From positions 1,054,001-1,118,000 of the forward strand of contig NZ_JACIEN010000001.1 of assembly GCF_014196925.1 (NCBI RefSeq): 64,000 nucleotides of DNA, read 5' to 3'. Every line of letters begins with the position of its first letter. Positions within the stretch are counted from its first letter, which is position 1. Origin of the DNA: Chelatococcus caeni (GTDB taxonomy: Bacteria; Pseudomonadota; Alphaproteobacteria; Rhizobiales; Beijerinckiaceae). A model generated the notes under the pieces. It did not search any database. It was given only the letters and a program-made list of their open reading frames with translations, and was not told the origin of the DNA. Shown piece by piece: positions 17,085 to 26,542 of this stretch. A program made the translations under genes and the position numbers.

Positions 17085-17385
17085 TCCTGCTGCTAGCGCC
17101 GCGCCAATCTGTGGATATGGCTTGCCGCCATCGATTCACAAAAGCGCTTCATTGACGCCGTCCTGGCAATCGCATCCTGAGCCTCTCCGCAGCGTGCCGG
17201 TGCTGACAGCCGCGACGTCCGGCATAGGCGCTCGCGTTTGCCTACGATGGCATTTCGGCTCCGAGTCCTGTAAGCGCGCCATTTCTGAAAGTTCGGCGAG
17301 CCCGAAGTTCACGACATGAAATTCATTTCTTGACGTTCAGATTTTGAATAATTATCAGGGCCACCGTTTGGATGGCGCTGGGCTG
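17085..17385. other. Gap between phage-type and polysaccharide segments
   Basis: About 300 bases with no convincing gene. An imperfect palindrome at about 17287-17310 resembles the AAGTTCGG/CCCGAA repeats at 8175-8456. Base composition falls from here into the polysaccharide locus, so this may be the joint between two cargo segments. It should also contain the promoter of the regulator gene. Confidence 0.5.
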
Positions 17386-18063
17386 ATGAATAAGATCCCC
17401 ACGGAAGTTGACCTTGAGCTCCTGTCCTCGCTCGAGCGCGGGGAAGTGGTGACGCAGTTGTCTTTGTCGCGTCGAATCGGCGTCTCGATCGGGCTCGTGA
17501 ACGCGTTGTTGAAACGCGCGATCAGAAAGGGGTACGTGAAGGCAAGGGCAGCGCCATACAAACGTTATGTGTACTATCTGACGCCGAGCGGCTTTTCGGA
17601 GAAGAGCCGCCTCGTGGCAGACTATCTCGATATCTCTCTCCGTTTCTTCCGAGATGCGCGCGCGCAGTATGCCGATGGGCTCCGGTGGCTCGAGGTTCGT
17701 GGGTGGCGACGCGTGGTTCTGGTGGGTGGGGGTGAGTTGGCCGAGATCGCGATCCTTGCTGTGCGTGACAATGAGGGTGAGGTCGTCGCAGTCGTGGACG
17801 CAGAAACGAATCGTAGCCGCGTAGCGGGCGTTCCGGTGGTTCGAGCGCTTGACGAGGTGGGGACCTACGATGCGGTGGTGGTGACCGACAGCCGTTGTCC
17901 CCAAGCGACGTACAATTTCCTCGTTGAGAAGGTTGGTTCGGAGCGGGTCCTTGCCCCAGCGTTGCTGAGAGTCTCCGAACTTGGCGCCGGGAAGAAAGGC
18001 GCTGAAGAGCCCGACCGGAACCATGAGTTGCCTTCGAGCGACAGTGCAGTGTCGCAGATATGA
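17386..18063 (+). CDS. Winged-helix regulator fused to a Rossmann-type domain, polysaccharide-locus type
   Basis: About 225 residues. The first 85 form a winged helix-turn-helix (SLSRRIGVSIGLVNALLKRA, then KGYVKARAAPYKRYVYYLT) like MarR-type regulators found at the head of exopolysaccharide clusters. After a linker comes a nucleotide-binding-like fold (RRVVLVGGGELAEIAIL, then AVVDAETNRSRVAGVPV) resembling the N-terminal domain of sugar O-acyltransferases. It is the first gene of the glycan locus, separated by 161 bases from the epimerase gene. A role sensing a sugar nucleotide is inference. The ATG at 17386 is my choice; a TTG at 17344 is also in frame. Confidence 0.75.
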   Translation: MNKIPTEVDLELLSSLERGEVVTQLSLSRRIGVSIGLVNALLKRAIRKGYVKARAAPYKRYVYYLTPSGFSEKSRLVADYLDISLRFFRDARAQYADGLRWLEVRGWRRVVLVGGGELAEIAILAVRDNEGEVVAVVDAETNRSRVAGVPVVRALDEVGTYDAVVVTDSRCPQATYNFLVEKVGSERVLAPALLRVSELGAGKKGAEEPDRNHELPSSDSAVSQI

Positions 18064-18224
18064 AGGGCGTGACCGCCCGGGTGCGACGTCGGTGCGCTGG
18101 CATGTGACAAGCTCTTGTCATTCTTAGCGAACGCGACGGGCGAGCTTGCCGGTCGCGAGTAGATGCAACGGACGGTGTCGCCCGACCTGCGATGCCGAGC
18201 AGCAGTGATGTTTAGAGAAGGCAA

Positions 18225-19352
18225 ATGCGAGTACTGATCATTTTCGGCACCAGGCCCGAGGCCATCAAAATGGCACCCTTGGTCACGAAGCTGTCGCAGA
18301 CGGACGGTGTCGAGGTCGGCATCTGCGTTACGGCCCAACATCGGCAGATGCTCGACCAGGTGCTCGAACTGTTCGGAATTCAGCCGCACTATGATCTGGA
18401 CATCATGCGCGATGGTCAGGGCTTGGGCTACATCACGGCGGAAGTGATTACTCGTCTGAAGGCGGTATTCGCGAGCTTCCGGCCTGACTGGGTGATCGTC
18501 CAAGGAGATACATCGACCACCTTCGCGGGGGCCTTGGCCGCCTTCTACGAGAAGGTGAAGGTCGCTCACGTCGAAGCTGGACTGCGGACTGGCAACATCG
18601 AGTCGCCTTGGCCAGAGGAGATGAACCGCATCCTCACGACGCGGCTGTCGGCGCTTCATTTTGCGCCAACCGAGGATGCGCGCGGCAATCTGGAGCGCGA
18701 AGGGGTGCCGGGAGACCGGATCGTGGTGACCGGAAATACCGTCATCGATGCGCTCTTTCAGACGCTCGAGAAGATCGACGCAGATGCAGGCTTGCGGTCG
18801 AAACTGGACGACCGGTTTCCATTTCTCTCGGATCTGAGGGGGCGCAAGCTGATCCTGGCGACGGGACATCGACGTGAGAACTTCGGCGGCGGGCTGGAAC
18901 GCATGTGCCGAGCGCTGGCGAGACTTGCCGACCGGGAGGACGTTGTCGTCGCGTACCCGGTGCATCTGAACCCTGTGGTTCAGGAGGCTGCCAACAAAGT
19001 TCTGCATGGAAGAACGAACGTCCATCTGCTTCCGCCGCAGGACTACTTGCCGTTTGTCCGCCTGATGCGCAGCGCCCACTTCATCATCAGCGATTCCGGC
19101 GGAATCCAGGAGGAAGCCCCCTCGATCGGCAAGCCCGTTTTAGTTACTAGGGACACCACGGAGCGGCCGGAGGCCGTCGCCGCCGGAACAGTGGCGTTGG
19201 TGGGGACTGACGTGGACGCTATTGTGCGCAAGGCGTCCCAACTGCTCGACGATCCGAGGGCCTACGAAGCGATGAGCTTTGCCCACAATCCCTATGGAGA
19301 TGGGCATGCATCGGAGCGCATCACCGAGCGGATCCTTCAGGAAGGCTTGTGA
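18225..19352 (+). CDS. wecB: UDP-N-acetylglucosamine 2-epimerase (non-hydrolysing)
   Basis: A 375-residue GT-B-fold epimerase that interconverts UDP-GlcNAc and UDP-ManNAc. Motifs seen are GTRPEAIKMAPL at the N terminus, HVEAGLRTGN, the catalytic region GHRREN and SDSGGIQEEAP. The length matches WecB/MnaA. The ATG at 18225 follows GAGAAGG. No UDP-ManNAc dehydrogenase (WecC) lies in the island, so either ManNAc is used directly in the glycan or the dehydrogenase is elsewhere. It lies upstream of the exporter genes on the same strand. Confidence 0.95.
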   Translation: MRVLIIFGTRPEAIKMAPLVTKLSQTDGVEVGICVTAQHRQMLDQVLELFGIQPHYDLDIMRDGQGLGYITAEVITRLKAVFASFRPDWVIVQGDTSTTFAGALAAFYEKVKVAHVEAGLRTGNIESPWPEEMNRILTTRLSALHFAPTEDARGNLEREGVPGDRIVVTGNTVIDALFQTLEKIDADAGLRSKLDDRFPFLSDLRGRKLILATGHRRENFGGGLERMCRALARLADREDVVVAYPVHLNPVVQEAANKVLHGRTNVHLLPPQDYLPFVRLMRSAHFIISDSGGIQEEAPSIGKPVLVTRDTTERPEAVAAGTVALVGTDVDAIVRKASQLLDDPRAYEAMSFAHNPYGDGHASERITERILQEGL

Positions 19353-19429
19353 GCTGTTGATCATTTCACAAGGCCAACGCTCCGCCTCGAACAGAATTAG
19401 CTCTCGGGTGGCTGTAGGAATGAGTTTCA

Positions 19430-20284
19430 ATGAATAGTCAGGCGCCAATAGGTCTTGTGAATCCGCATGCGGTCCCGAGTATCGCCTTTGGGGAGATTAT
19501 GCGGACAGCAGCCCGCAATCGTGGCCTGATTGCAGCCTTGATCCTCCGAGAGGTGGCAAGCCGCTACCGTGGATCTGGGCTTGGACTGATATGGGCGGTG
19601 CTGAACCCGCTCATTATGGTTGGGATTTACACCTTTGTGTTCGGGGTCGCTTTCAAGGCGCGCTGGGCAGGAGGAACGGGAGCCACGGTCGAATTTGCAT
19701 TGCTGCTCTTCTGCGGATTGATCGTCTATAATGTTTTGTCTGAGTGCCTTGTGCGCGCCCCGGTACTTATTACAAGTAATCCAAATTACGTTAAGAAGGT
19801 AATATTCCCGCTGGAGGTGCTTCCATTTGTTCTGGTCGGCGCGGCTCTGTTTAATGCGCTGGTCAGTTTTGGCGTTTGGTTTGCCATCTGCAGCTTCTTC
19901 TTCCGGCTTCCGAACGCCACGATAATATTTGTACCCTTGGCCCTGGTACCGCTGGCCGTCCTGGCACTCGGGGTCGGATGGCTACTGGCATCGCTGGGTG
20001 TATTCGTGCGCGATCTGGCGCAAGTCGTACCGTTTGTGGCCACCATGTTGCTGTTTCTTTCGCCGGTCTTCTATCCGGTTGCAGCTTTGCCGGAGGTCAT
20101 CCGGCCGTTCGTTTATTTCAACCCCTTAACGCTCCCAATCGAAACGGTTCGGCAGTTGTTGTTCCTGGGGGGCGCAATAAACTGGCCGGCGTGGGCAGTT
20201 TTTTGCATTGGTAGCACCCTATTCTGTTATGCGAGCTTTGTATGGTTCCAAAAAACCAGAAAGGGCTTTGCCGATGTCGTCTAA
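19430..20284 (+). CDS. wzm: Polysaccharide ABC exporter permease, Wzm-like
   Basis: A 284-residue ABC-2 permease of the O-antigen/capsule export group. The N-terminal motif REVASRYRGSGLGLIWAVLNP and six hydrophobic segments follow the Wzm/KpsM pattern. The C-terminal part has the loop LPEVIRPFVYFNPLTLPIE before the last helix. It pairs with the ATPase encoded directly after it, whose start overlaps this gene by 11 bases. The complex would move a lipid-linked polysaccharide across the inner membrane. Confidence 0.92.
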   Translation: MNSQAPIGLVNPHAVPSIAFGEIMRTAARNRGLIAALILREVASRYRGSGLGLIWAVLNPLIMVGIYTFVFGVAFKARWAGGTGATVEFALLLFCGLIVYNVLSECLVRAPVLITSNPNYVKKVIFPLEVLPFVLVGAALFNALVSFGVWFAICSFFFRLPNATIIFVPLALVPLAVLALGVGWLLASLGVFVRDLAQVVPFVATMLLFLSPVFYPVAALPEVIRPFVYFNPLTLPIETVRQLLFLGGAINWPAWAVFCIGSTLFCYASFVWFQKTRKGFADVV

Positions 20285-21665
20285 TGGAATGGCGATCCGA
20301 GTCGACGGTGTCAGCAAGGTTTACAACCTCTACGGCAATCCGCGCGATCGGCTAAAACAGTTCGTCTATCCCCGGGTCAGGAAGGCGCTTGGCGCCGCGC
20401 CGAGGGCCTACTACCGGGAGTTCTGGGCGCTACGTGACATATCGTTCGAGGTGGAGCAGGGAGAGGCCGTCGGGATTGTCGGGCGCAACGGGAGCGGCAA
20501 GAGCACGCTGCTGCAAATCATCACCGGCACATTAGCGCCGACGGCAGGTAGTGTATCGGTCAATGGCAGGGTGGCGGGCCTGCTCGAGCTGGGCGCGGGC
20601 TTCAACCCAGAGTTCTCCGGACGTGAGAACGTCTTCATGTCGGGTGCTCTTTTGGGTCTCTCCCGCCGCGAGATCGAGGAGAAGTTCGACGATGTGGCGG
20701 CGTTTGCTGATATCGGGGAGCACCTGGATCAGCCGACAAAAACCTACTCCAGCGGGATGCTCGTTCGGCTGGCGTTTGCGGTGCATGTTCAACTCAAACC
20801 TGACATCCTGATCGTTGACGAGGCGCTCGCAGTTGGCGACGCGCTCTTTCAGAAGCGATGCTTCAGCAAGATCGCATCACTACGTGATCAAGGTGTGACG
20901 CTTCTATTCGTGTCGCATGACCAGGAGACTGTGCGCACGCTAACGAATAGGGCGCTCCTGCTGCGTGAAGGAAGGGCGGTGACCTTTGGTCCTTCGGCGG
21001 ACGTGATATTCGCTTATCGACGGCAATTGCATGAGGAAGAGGTTCAGGCCTTCACCTCGGGCTTTGGTCGGCAGAGGGCTCCCAGTGCCGCGGTGGATCC
21101 AGTCGACCCGAATGATGCCCTCAATAACTCAGGCGTGGACACGGTGGACCCTCCTGACCCTCGCAATGAAGTCACGAGACAGTTCGGTACCTACGACGTA
21201 GAGGTGCGAAAGGTTGAGGTGCTGGGGGAGGGGGGTGAGGCGAAGCCAGTATATTATCCGGGAGACCGGCAGGAGATCCGCATTACGTTGGTCGCAAATA
21301 AGAAGATAAAGAACCTAAATGTCTTTATTAGGATCCGAAATAAGGAAGGTGTGAAAATCTATTCTTGGGGGACGATGAATCAAGACCAGTGGCTACGTTC
21401 GTCCGGTGCTCAGGAGCCGCTTTTCTGGGAACGGCAATTCGAAGCCGGGGAGGAGTTTTCGGTCAAAATTCATCACGATTGTCCGTTGGGGCCAAACCTC
21501 TACGAAGTGCAAGCGGGTGTGGCGCAAGAGAAGGATCTGGAATACGGCGAGCAGAAGATCCTCCACTGGGTGGACGAAGCTGCCTTTTTCACTATGGCAA
21601 TCAAGCGCCTGGAGTATTTTTTCGGCGGGATAAACGATCTGCGTGCAACGGCGGAGTGCGTTTGA
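20274..21665 (+). CDS. wzt: Polysaccharide ABC exporter ATPase with glycan-recognition domain, Wzt-like
   Basis: A 463-residue protein. The ATPase domain (residues 1-250) has Walker A GRNGSGKSTLL, signature YSSGMLVRLAFAV and Walker B ILIVDEALAVGD. Residues 250-300 are a linker rich in Pro, Asp and Asn. Residues 305-450 form a beta-rich C-terminal domain (VYYPGDRQEIRITLVANK, then FIRIRNKEGVKIYSWG) like the Wzt domain that recognises the terminal modification of the O-chain. Its presence predicts that chain ends are capped, for instance by methylation, before export. That fits the methyltransferase domains encoded next. The stop overlaps the next ATG (TGATG). Confidence 0.93.
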   Translation: MSSNGMAIRVDGVSKVYNLYGNPRDRLKQFVYPRVRKALGAAPRAYYREFWALRDISFEVEQGEAVGIVGRNGSGKSTLLQIITGTLAPTAGSVSVNGRVAGLLELGAGFNPEFSGRENVFMSGALLGLSRREIEEKFDDVAAFADIGEHLDQPTKTYSSGMLVRLAFAVHVQLKPDILIVDEALAVGDALFQKRCFSKIASLRDQGVTLLFVSHDQETVRTLTNRALLLREGRAVTFGPSADVIFAYRRQLHEEEVQAFTSGFGRQRAPSAAVDPVDPNDALNNSGVDTVDPPDPRNEVTRQFGTYDVEVRKVEVLGEGGEAKPVYYPGDRQEIRITLVANKKIKNLNVFIRIRNKEGVKIYSWGTMNQDQWLRSSGAQEPLFWERQFEAGEEFSVKIHHDCPLGPNLYEVQAGVAQEKDLEYGEQKILHWVDEAAFFTMAIKRLEYFFGGINDLRATAECV

Positions 21666-24600
21666 TGGCGGCGTTCGATTACGGTCAGGTCTATGATGAA
21701 TATTGGAAGCGTCCGGATCGAATGGGGAGCCACAGCTTCAGCGATCCGATGACCATTGCGCGCACCATCGTTCGCGTCACGGGGCCGACCCGCGTCCTTG
21801 ATATCGGGACAGGCATGGGCGGCCTGGTGCTGGCTCTCTTGAGGTGCGGATGTGATGCTCAGGGCATCGATGCATCAACGGTAGCCGTCGAGCAGGCGAA
21901 TCTGAAGGCGCCAGGGCGATATCGTGTTGCTTCGGCATTGGACCTACCCTTTGACGATGATGCTTTTCCCACCGTCGTCTCCACCGATTTTCTGGAACAT
22001 CTTGATGAGGCCGACGTCGCTCAGGTGCTCAAGGAGATGTGGCGCGTTTGCTCGGATACGTTGTATCTCCGCGTGGCCACGGCTCAGGATCGTGACAATC
22101 ATTGGCACCTTACGGTGCGCCCGCGAGTCTGGTGGGAAGAGCAGCTGATCTTGGCAGGGTTCCGCAAGCATCCGATGCAACTGGACGTCATCGGATACGA
22201 CGAGATCGAAACGGAAGGGGACACCGTAACGCTGGTCATGCAGAAAATACCCGCCGCCGTGGGTGACCAGTATCCCATCGACGTTCTCAGGGAAGAGCGT
22301 CAGCTGCACATGGATATGACGCGTGAGCCGGGCCGGCGGTCTGACGCGCACATCATTCGTTACAAGCTTGCCCGCGATCTTATTCGCCCTGGTGATACGG
22401 TTCTCGATATAGCGTGCGGTCTCGGCTATGGCGCCGCCCTGCTGTCATTTGGTTCGGGCGCAGCGCGCATTATTGGGGTCGACAACAGTGAATTTGCCAT
22501 CGATTACGCGCGCGGCAATTTTGGCGATGATCCGCGCCTGGAGTTTCGGTGCGAAGATGGAGCCGAACTGAGCTGGCTCGGCGACGCGTCGGTGGATTAC
22601 GTCGTGTCGATGGAGACGCTCGAGCACCTGCCCGATCCGGACAGGTTTCTGTCGGCCATCGCGCGCGTGTTGAAGCCGGCCGGTCGCATATTCGTCAGCG
22701 TGCCCAACATGTGGGTGGACGAACATGGTCGAGACCCCAACCCGCATCATCTGCATGTCTATGATCTGGATAAGCTGAAGACCCAGCTGAGTGCTCATTT
22801 CGAGCTCGAAGGGGTTTGGGAGCAGACCGCCGGCGGCGCCTTCAAGCTGCCGAACGGTAAGCGGCGCTTGCGCAAGGTAGATCTGGCCGCGTCTGACATC
22901 CCCGATCCGGAATGGTGGCTGTGTGCCGCGATCAAGTCGCCCAGGGCAAAGCGGGCGACCGATACCTATGTCGAAACTGTCCACGCGCGATCCGAGGCGT
23001 CGGGTCATGTCGCGGATTTCGCTGCCTGGTACGACAATCCCTATCTTGTTTCCGGCCTGGTCAATCGAGGTTCACGGATTCAAGACCGAGCGACGCTGAT
23101 CGGGGTTGCGAGGGAGGTTGTCGGAAGCTCGTCACCGGAGAGTGCAGATCGAGGCGCCGCTCTTTGCGTCCTGAGCTACGCTGCGCTCGAGGACATGGAA
23201 TCGTCCGGCAGGACGGCGGGGGCGGATAGGAGTGACATCGAGGCGTTGATTGGGCTGGTCGCGGACTACCTGTCCGTCGTGAGCAGCAACCCACACGTGG
23301 CGCGTTGGCAGATATCCTTGGCGTACGTCGTCGGGGCGTTGCAGACGGCACGCGGCGATCTTCGGGCAGCGGAGGCGGCATACCGCCGATGCGTGGGATG
23401 CGATCCGAAAGTCTTCAGCCCACTCATCGCGACAAAGACTCTCGCTGCCAGTCTGGCTCTGGCTGATTTCGAACTGGCGCGTGACGATCGGGAAGCTGCG
23501 CGCCGAACACTGATCCGAGCAGTGGAAGGGGCAGTCGCCGTTGTCGGGCAAGACTGGCCGAATGTCATCGGCAGTGTCGAGACCCCTCTGACATTCGGCT
23601 TTCTGGAACTGGCCGATGTCTGCGACCTTGCGGCGAAGTGTGCTTTTCAGCTCGAGGCTTTATCTCGCGGTTGGAGCAAGCCATTTGGGCGTATCCGGGC
23701 CGGAATCTCTCATCAGGACCGCTTCGAGGAGATGCGGCGCGCCAATCGGCATCTCGAAGAGGTCATAGCGGCCCAGCAGACGGCGATTGCCGATCTCAGC
23801 GCTGAATTGGCGATCCGATCGTCCAGGGCCGAAGCTGAATTAGCGACGGCGGCACCGAGCGTTGGCGGCGCGGGGACGGCTATCGGGAAATTCGTGCATA
23901 TACTGAAGACCGAGGGTGCAGGACAGGCGTTGGCTCGAACATACAGGTTCTCTAGGTCCCGTATTGGATCGCGTCTGCCCCATGTTCGCCGGCTGCGGTA
24001 CTACTCGATCAAGTTCGCCGAGCATGCTCGGTCACGAGGCGTGGTGTCGGCATCGAGACATGCCGTGAGCAAGATCATTTCATCTACGCCGTATGTTCGC
24101 AGGCTGCGCTCACAGCGTGCTGCCAGAGAGTTCGAGGAGGTTATGTCGCGGGCGACCGAGCCGCGGCGCCTTATTCGGCCAGCAATCACGTCTCATCCGC
24201 CCTTTGCCATGCTGGTCAAGGACTTCCATGACGGTGGGTTGGAAAAGGTCGTCATAGATCTGACGCGCCAATTTGCCAGGCAGGGAATTTCTTGTCCCAT
24301 TCTGGTGAGTGGATCGGCAGGGCGGGCCGCAACGGCGGCTATCGAGCTTGGATGCGACGTCCGGGTGTTTAATGGCGATGTAGACAAGATGGAGGCTTGC
24401 GCTCGCGATCTCGGGCTGACGGTCATCTTCTCGCATCATTGCTATGAAGGATGGGACCGACTTACCGCGGGCGGGCATCGGATCGTCGAAGTCATCCATA
24501 ACGCCTATCATTGGCAGCAAAACGACGCTTGGCTCGCGGATCTTCGCGCCCGATATGTCAGCGGCTATATCGCCGTCTCGGAGTTTGTTCAGAATTATTC

Positions 24601-25339
24601 GGCGGCTCGTCTCTCGATTCCAGCAAAAGACATTTCGGTTATCGAGAACGGCTTGTCCCGGGAGGGCTTAATTCGGCCGCCACTGGCTCGCGTGGTTACA
24701 GAGCGCAGGGCGACTATCGGGAGGCCGTTGCTGGTGCACGTAGCCAATGCGCACCCGCAGAAGAACCATCTTGCGATCCTGGATGCCTTCGACATCGTGA
24801 GACGGAGTCACCCGGCAGCAGAACTCGCGTTCGCCGGGGTCATCGATCAGGCGTCTGACCTGGGGCGAGCCTTGGTTGACAGGATTGCTGCCGGTGACAT
24901 GGCAGACAGCGTTCAGTTCACGGGTTCTTTGAGCCGAAGGGATCTTTCACGTCTCTTGACCCGTGCCCATGTGGGGCTGCTGCCATCGATGCTGGAAGGG
25001 TTCAGCATTGCATCGCTTGAGTACACGTACTTCGGCTTGCCCGCCGTGCTTTCCACCACGGGCGCCGCGCAGCGACTCGCCGATGGATACCATCATATTG
25101 CGCTTGCTCCGCACGCCGCGTTGTCCCCCGACGAACTGACGCCGGACGCGATCGAGGGTGCGAGCGTGGCGCCGTCGCCCCAGGTAGGCGCGTCGATCGC
25201 TCAGTCCACCCTGAGCATTCTGGCTGACTATGAGAGCTACTCTACTCGGGCCCTGGAGGCGGGTTTGGACTGGCAGTCGTATTCGATCGAGTCGACCGGC
25301 GAGCGTTATCTGAGCGTTGTGGGGGAAATGGCGAAATGA
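21665..25339 (+). CDS. Trimodular methyltransferase-methyltransferase-glycosyltransferase
   Basis: A 1224-residue protein with three catalytic modules. Module 1 (about 1-195) is a class I SAM methyltransferase with VLDIGTGMGG and TDFLEHLDEADV. Module 2 (about 205-420) is a second one with VLDIACGLGYGAAL and VSMETLEHLPDPDRF. Residues 420-840 are mostly helical and include a segment like a TPR region (ARGDLRAAEAAYRRCVG) and a coiled coil (RANRHLEEVIAAQQ). Module 3 (about 842-1224) is a GT4 glycosyltransferase: HDGGLEKVVIDL, HVANAHPQKNH, and the acidic site region MLEGFSIASLEYTYFG near residue 1110. It may both extend and methylate the exported chain, possibly capping the end read by Wzt; that is inference. 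Confidence 0.88.
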   Translation: MAAFDYGQVYDEYWKRPDRMGSHSFSDPMTIARTIVRVTGPTRVLDIGTGMGGLVLALLRCGCDAQGIDASTVAVEQANLKAPGRYRVASALDLPFDDDAFPTVVSTDFLEHLDEADVAQVLKEMWRVCSDTLYLRVATAQDRDNHWHLTVRPRVWWEEQLILAGFRKHPMQLDVIGYDEIETEGDTVTLVMQKIPAAVGDQYPIDVLREERQLHMDMTREPGRRSDAHIIRYKLARDLIRPGDTVLDIACGLGYGAALLSFGSGAARIIGVDNSEFAIDYARGNFGDDPRLEFRCEDGAELSWLGDASVDYVVSMETLEHLPDPDRFLSAIARVLKPAGRIFVSVPNMWVDEHGRDPNPHHLHVYDLDKLKTQLSAHFELEGVWEQTAGGAFKLPNGKRRLRKVDLAASDIPDPEWWLCAAIKSPRAKRATDTYVETVHARSEASGHVADFAAWYDNPYLVSGLVNRGSRIQDRATLIGVAREVVGSSSPESADRGAALCVLSYAALEDMESSGRTAGADRSDIEALIGLVADYLSVVSSNPHVARWQISLAYVVGALQTARGDLRAAEAAYRRCVGCDPKVFSPLIATKTLAASLALADFELARDDREAARRTLIRAVEGAVAVVGQDWPNVIGSVETPLTFGFLELADVCDLAAKCAFQLEALSRGWSKPFGRIRAGISHQDRFEEMRRANRHLEEVIAAQQTAIADLSAELAIRSSRAEAELATAAPSVGGAGTAIGKFVHILKTEGAGQALARTYRFSRSRIGSRLPHVRRLRYYSIKFAEHARSRGVVSASRHAVSKIISSTPYVRRLRSQRAAREFEEVMSRATEPRRLIRPAITSHPPFAMLVKDFHDGGLEKVVIDLTRQFARQGISCPILVSGSAGRAATAAIELGCDVRVFNGDVDKMEACARDLGLTVIFSHHCYEGWDRLTAGGHRIVEVIHNAYHWQQNDAWLADLRARYVSGYIAVSEFVQNYSAARLSIPAKDISVIENGLSREGLIRPPLARVVTERRATIGRPLLVHVANAHPQKNHLAILDAFDIVRRSHPAAELAFAGVIDQASDLGRALVDRIAAGDMADSVQFTGSLSRRDLSRLLTRAHVGLLPSMLEGFSIASLEYTYFGLPAVLSTTGAAQRLADGYHHIALAPHAALSPDELTPDAIEGASVAPSPQVGASIAQSTLSILADYESYSTRALEAGLDWQSYSIESTGERYLSVVGEMAK

Positions 25340-26451
25340 GCTCGCTGGATGGTGTCGAGATCGCGATTGTTGCACCTTGTCCGCGGGCGGACCTCGCACA
25401 CGAAGGTTGGATGAGCCGGATCAGGGCGATCGACCGTCAGTTCAACGGCCGCAAGCGCGTCTACCTGAATTTTTCCGAGCATCACCCTTCGGCCCCAAGT
25501 GGGCTCACTTGGCATGCTGCGGAGCGAGCCGAAATCCTGCTGCGACCGGGCAGTCCGGCGTGTGAGCAGCTTGTCGCACGGGTCGTGCAGACTGTACGCG
25601 TCGTTTATGTACACACGCTGCATCTGGCTGAGTTCATGTTGCCGCACCTTCCATCGGGGAAGTTGTGCGTCGACATTCACGGGATTACACCCGAAGAAGA
25701 AGTGATGATGGGGCGTCCCGAGCTTCGACCCAAGTATGAGGCAGTCGAGCGACAGGTGTTGGCAGAGGCCAAGCACTGCATTTGCGTCAGCAATGCGATG
25801 ATCGCGCATTACGCCGAGAAGTATCCGACGCTTAATCCTAATTGGATCACGATCCCAATCATTGAGGCCTATCCGGAAGAGCCCGGCGCTGGACGTCGGA
25901 CGCCGCCGGATGGCGAACCGCCGGCTGCGATCTACAGCGGCGGCACGCAGGCTTGGCAGAATATCGACGCGATGCTCAGCCTTGCGAAAAATCGAGGGCG
26001 TGAGGTTTCCTTCCGCTTCCTATCACACGATTTCGAATTGATCCGTCGGCGTGCCGCGGAGATGGAGGCAGAAGCCGAGTTCGCCTATTGCAGCAAGGTC
26101 GACTTGCCCGCTGCATACCGCTCCGCCGACTTCGGCTTGGTGTTGCGTGACGACACGGCCGTCAATCGGGTCTCGTGTCCCACAAAGCTGGTGGAGTACC
26201 TCCAGTTCGGGGTGGTCCCGATCGTTCGTTCGCCGGCTCTCGGTGATTTCGCGGAGCTGGGATTCGCCTATGTGACCGAGGAAGAGTTTGCCTCCGGCTT
26301 CTTCCCCGATGCGGCGAGCCGCGAGTGGATGATCGAACGGAACTTGGAAGTGATCTGGGCGCTCGCGGACCGTTTCCGAAAAGGCATCGCGGCGTTGCAT
26401 GCATCGATCTGGAATATGTCTGAAGTGGACGGTAGTCTGACACCGGCCTGA
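25336..26451 (+). CDS. Glycosyltransferase, GT4-like
   Basis: A 371-residue GT-B-type glycosyltransferase. The N-terminal half holds a short acceptor domain ending in VDIHGITPEEE and ICVSNAMIAHY, typical of GT4 proteins. The C-terminal half has AIYSGGTQAWQNIDAM and the sugar-nucleotide site CPTKLVEYLQFGVVPIV. It resembles the protein encoded at 27443-28687, which has AIYSGGLSRWQRVDDV and FPNKASEYLNARLKIV, so the two are probably paralogues adding related sugars. Its ATG overlaps the stop of the trimodular gene by four bases (ATGA). The sugar cannot be predicted. Confidence 0.85.
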   Translation: MSSLDGVEIAIVAPCPRADLAHEGWMSRIRAIDRQFNGRKRVYLNFSEHHPSAPSGLTWHAAERAEILLRPGSPACEQLVARVVQTVRVVYVHTLHLAEFMLPHLPSGKLCVDIHGITPEEEVMMGRPELRPKYEAVERQVLAEAKHCICVSNAMIAHYAEKYPTLNPNWITIPIIEAYPEEPGAGRRTPPDGEPPAAIYSGGTQAWQNIDAMLSLAKNRGREVSFRFLSHDFELIRRRAAEMEAEAEFAYCSKVDLPAAYRSADFGLVLRDDTAVNRVSCPTKLVEYLQFGVVPIVRSPALGDFAELGFAYVTEEEFASGFFPDAASREWMIERNLEVIWALADRFRKGIAALHASIWNMSEVDGSLTPA

Positions 26452-26532
26452 GGGGAGGCTGGTGGTCTTGGCCGTTGCTGCGGCCGTCTGTGGCTGACTG
26501 CGGTTGTAGCGCTCTGCCACGGAGAACCAAAA

Positions 26533-26541
26533 GGGGGGGGG
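26533..26541 (+). repeat. G9 homopolymer at a translation start
   Basis: Nine consecutive G residues end one base before the ATG at 26543. The tract takes the place of the ribosome binding site of the methyltransferase gene. Slipped-strand changes in its length would alter the spacing or strength of that site. Confidence 0.85.
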
Positions 26542-26542
26542 A

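Noticed and set aside
17122-17319. A 65-codon open frame in the gap before the regulator
   Set aside because: No ribosome site, no similarity to a known protein, and it spans the imperfect palindrome near 17287.
21365-21664. Upstream extension of the trimodular enzyme
   Set aside because: It would overlap the Wzt C-terminal domain in another frame; the methyltransferase homology starts at the coupled ATG at 21665.
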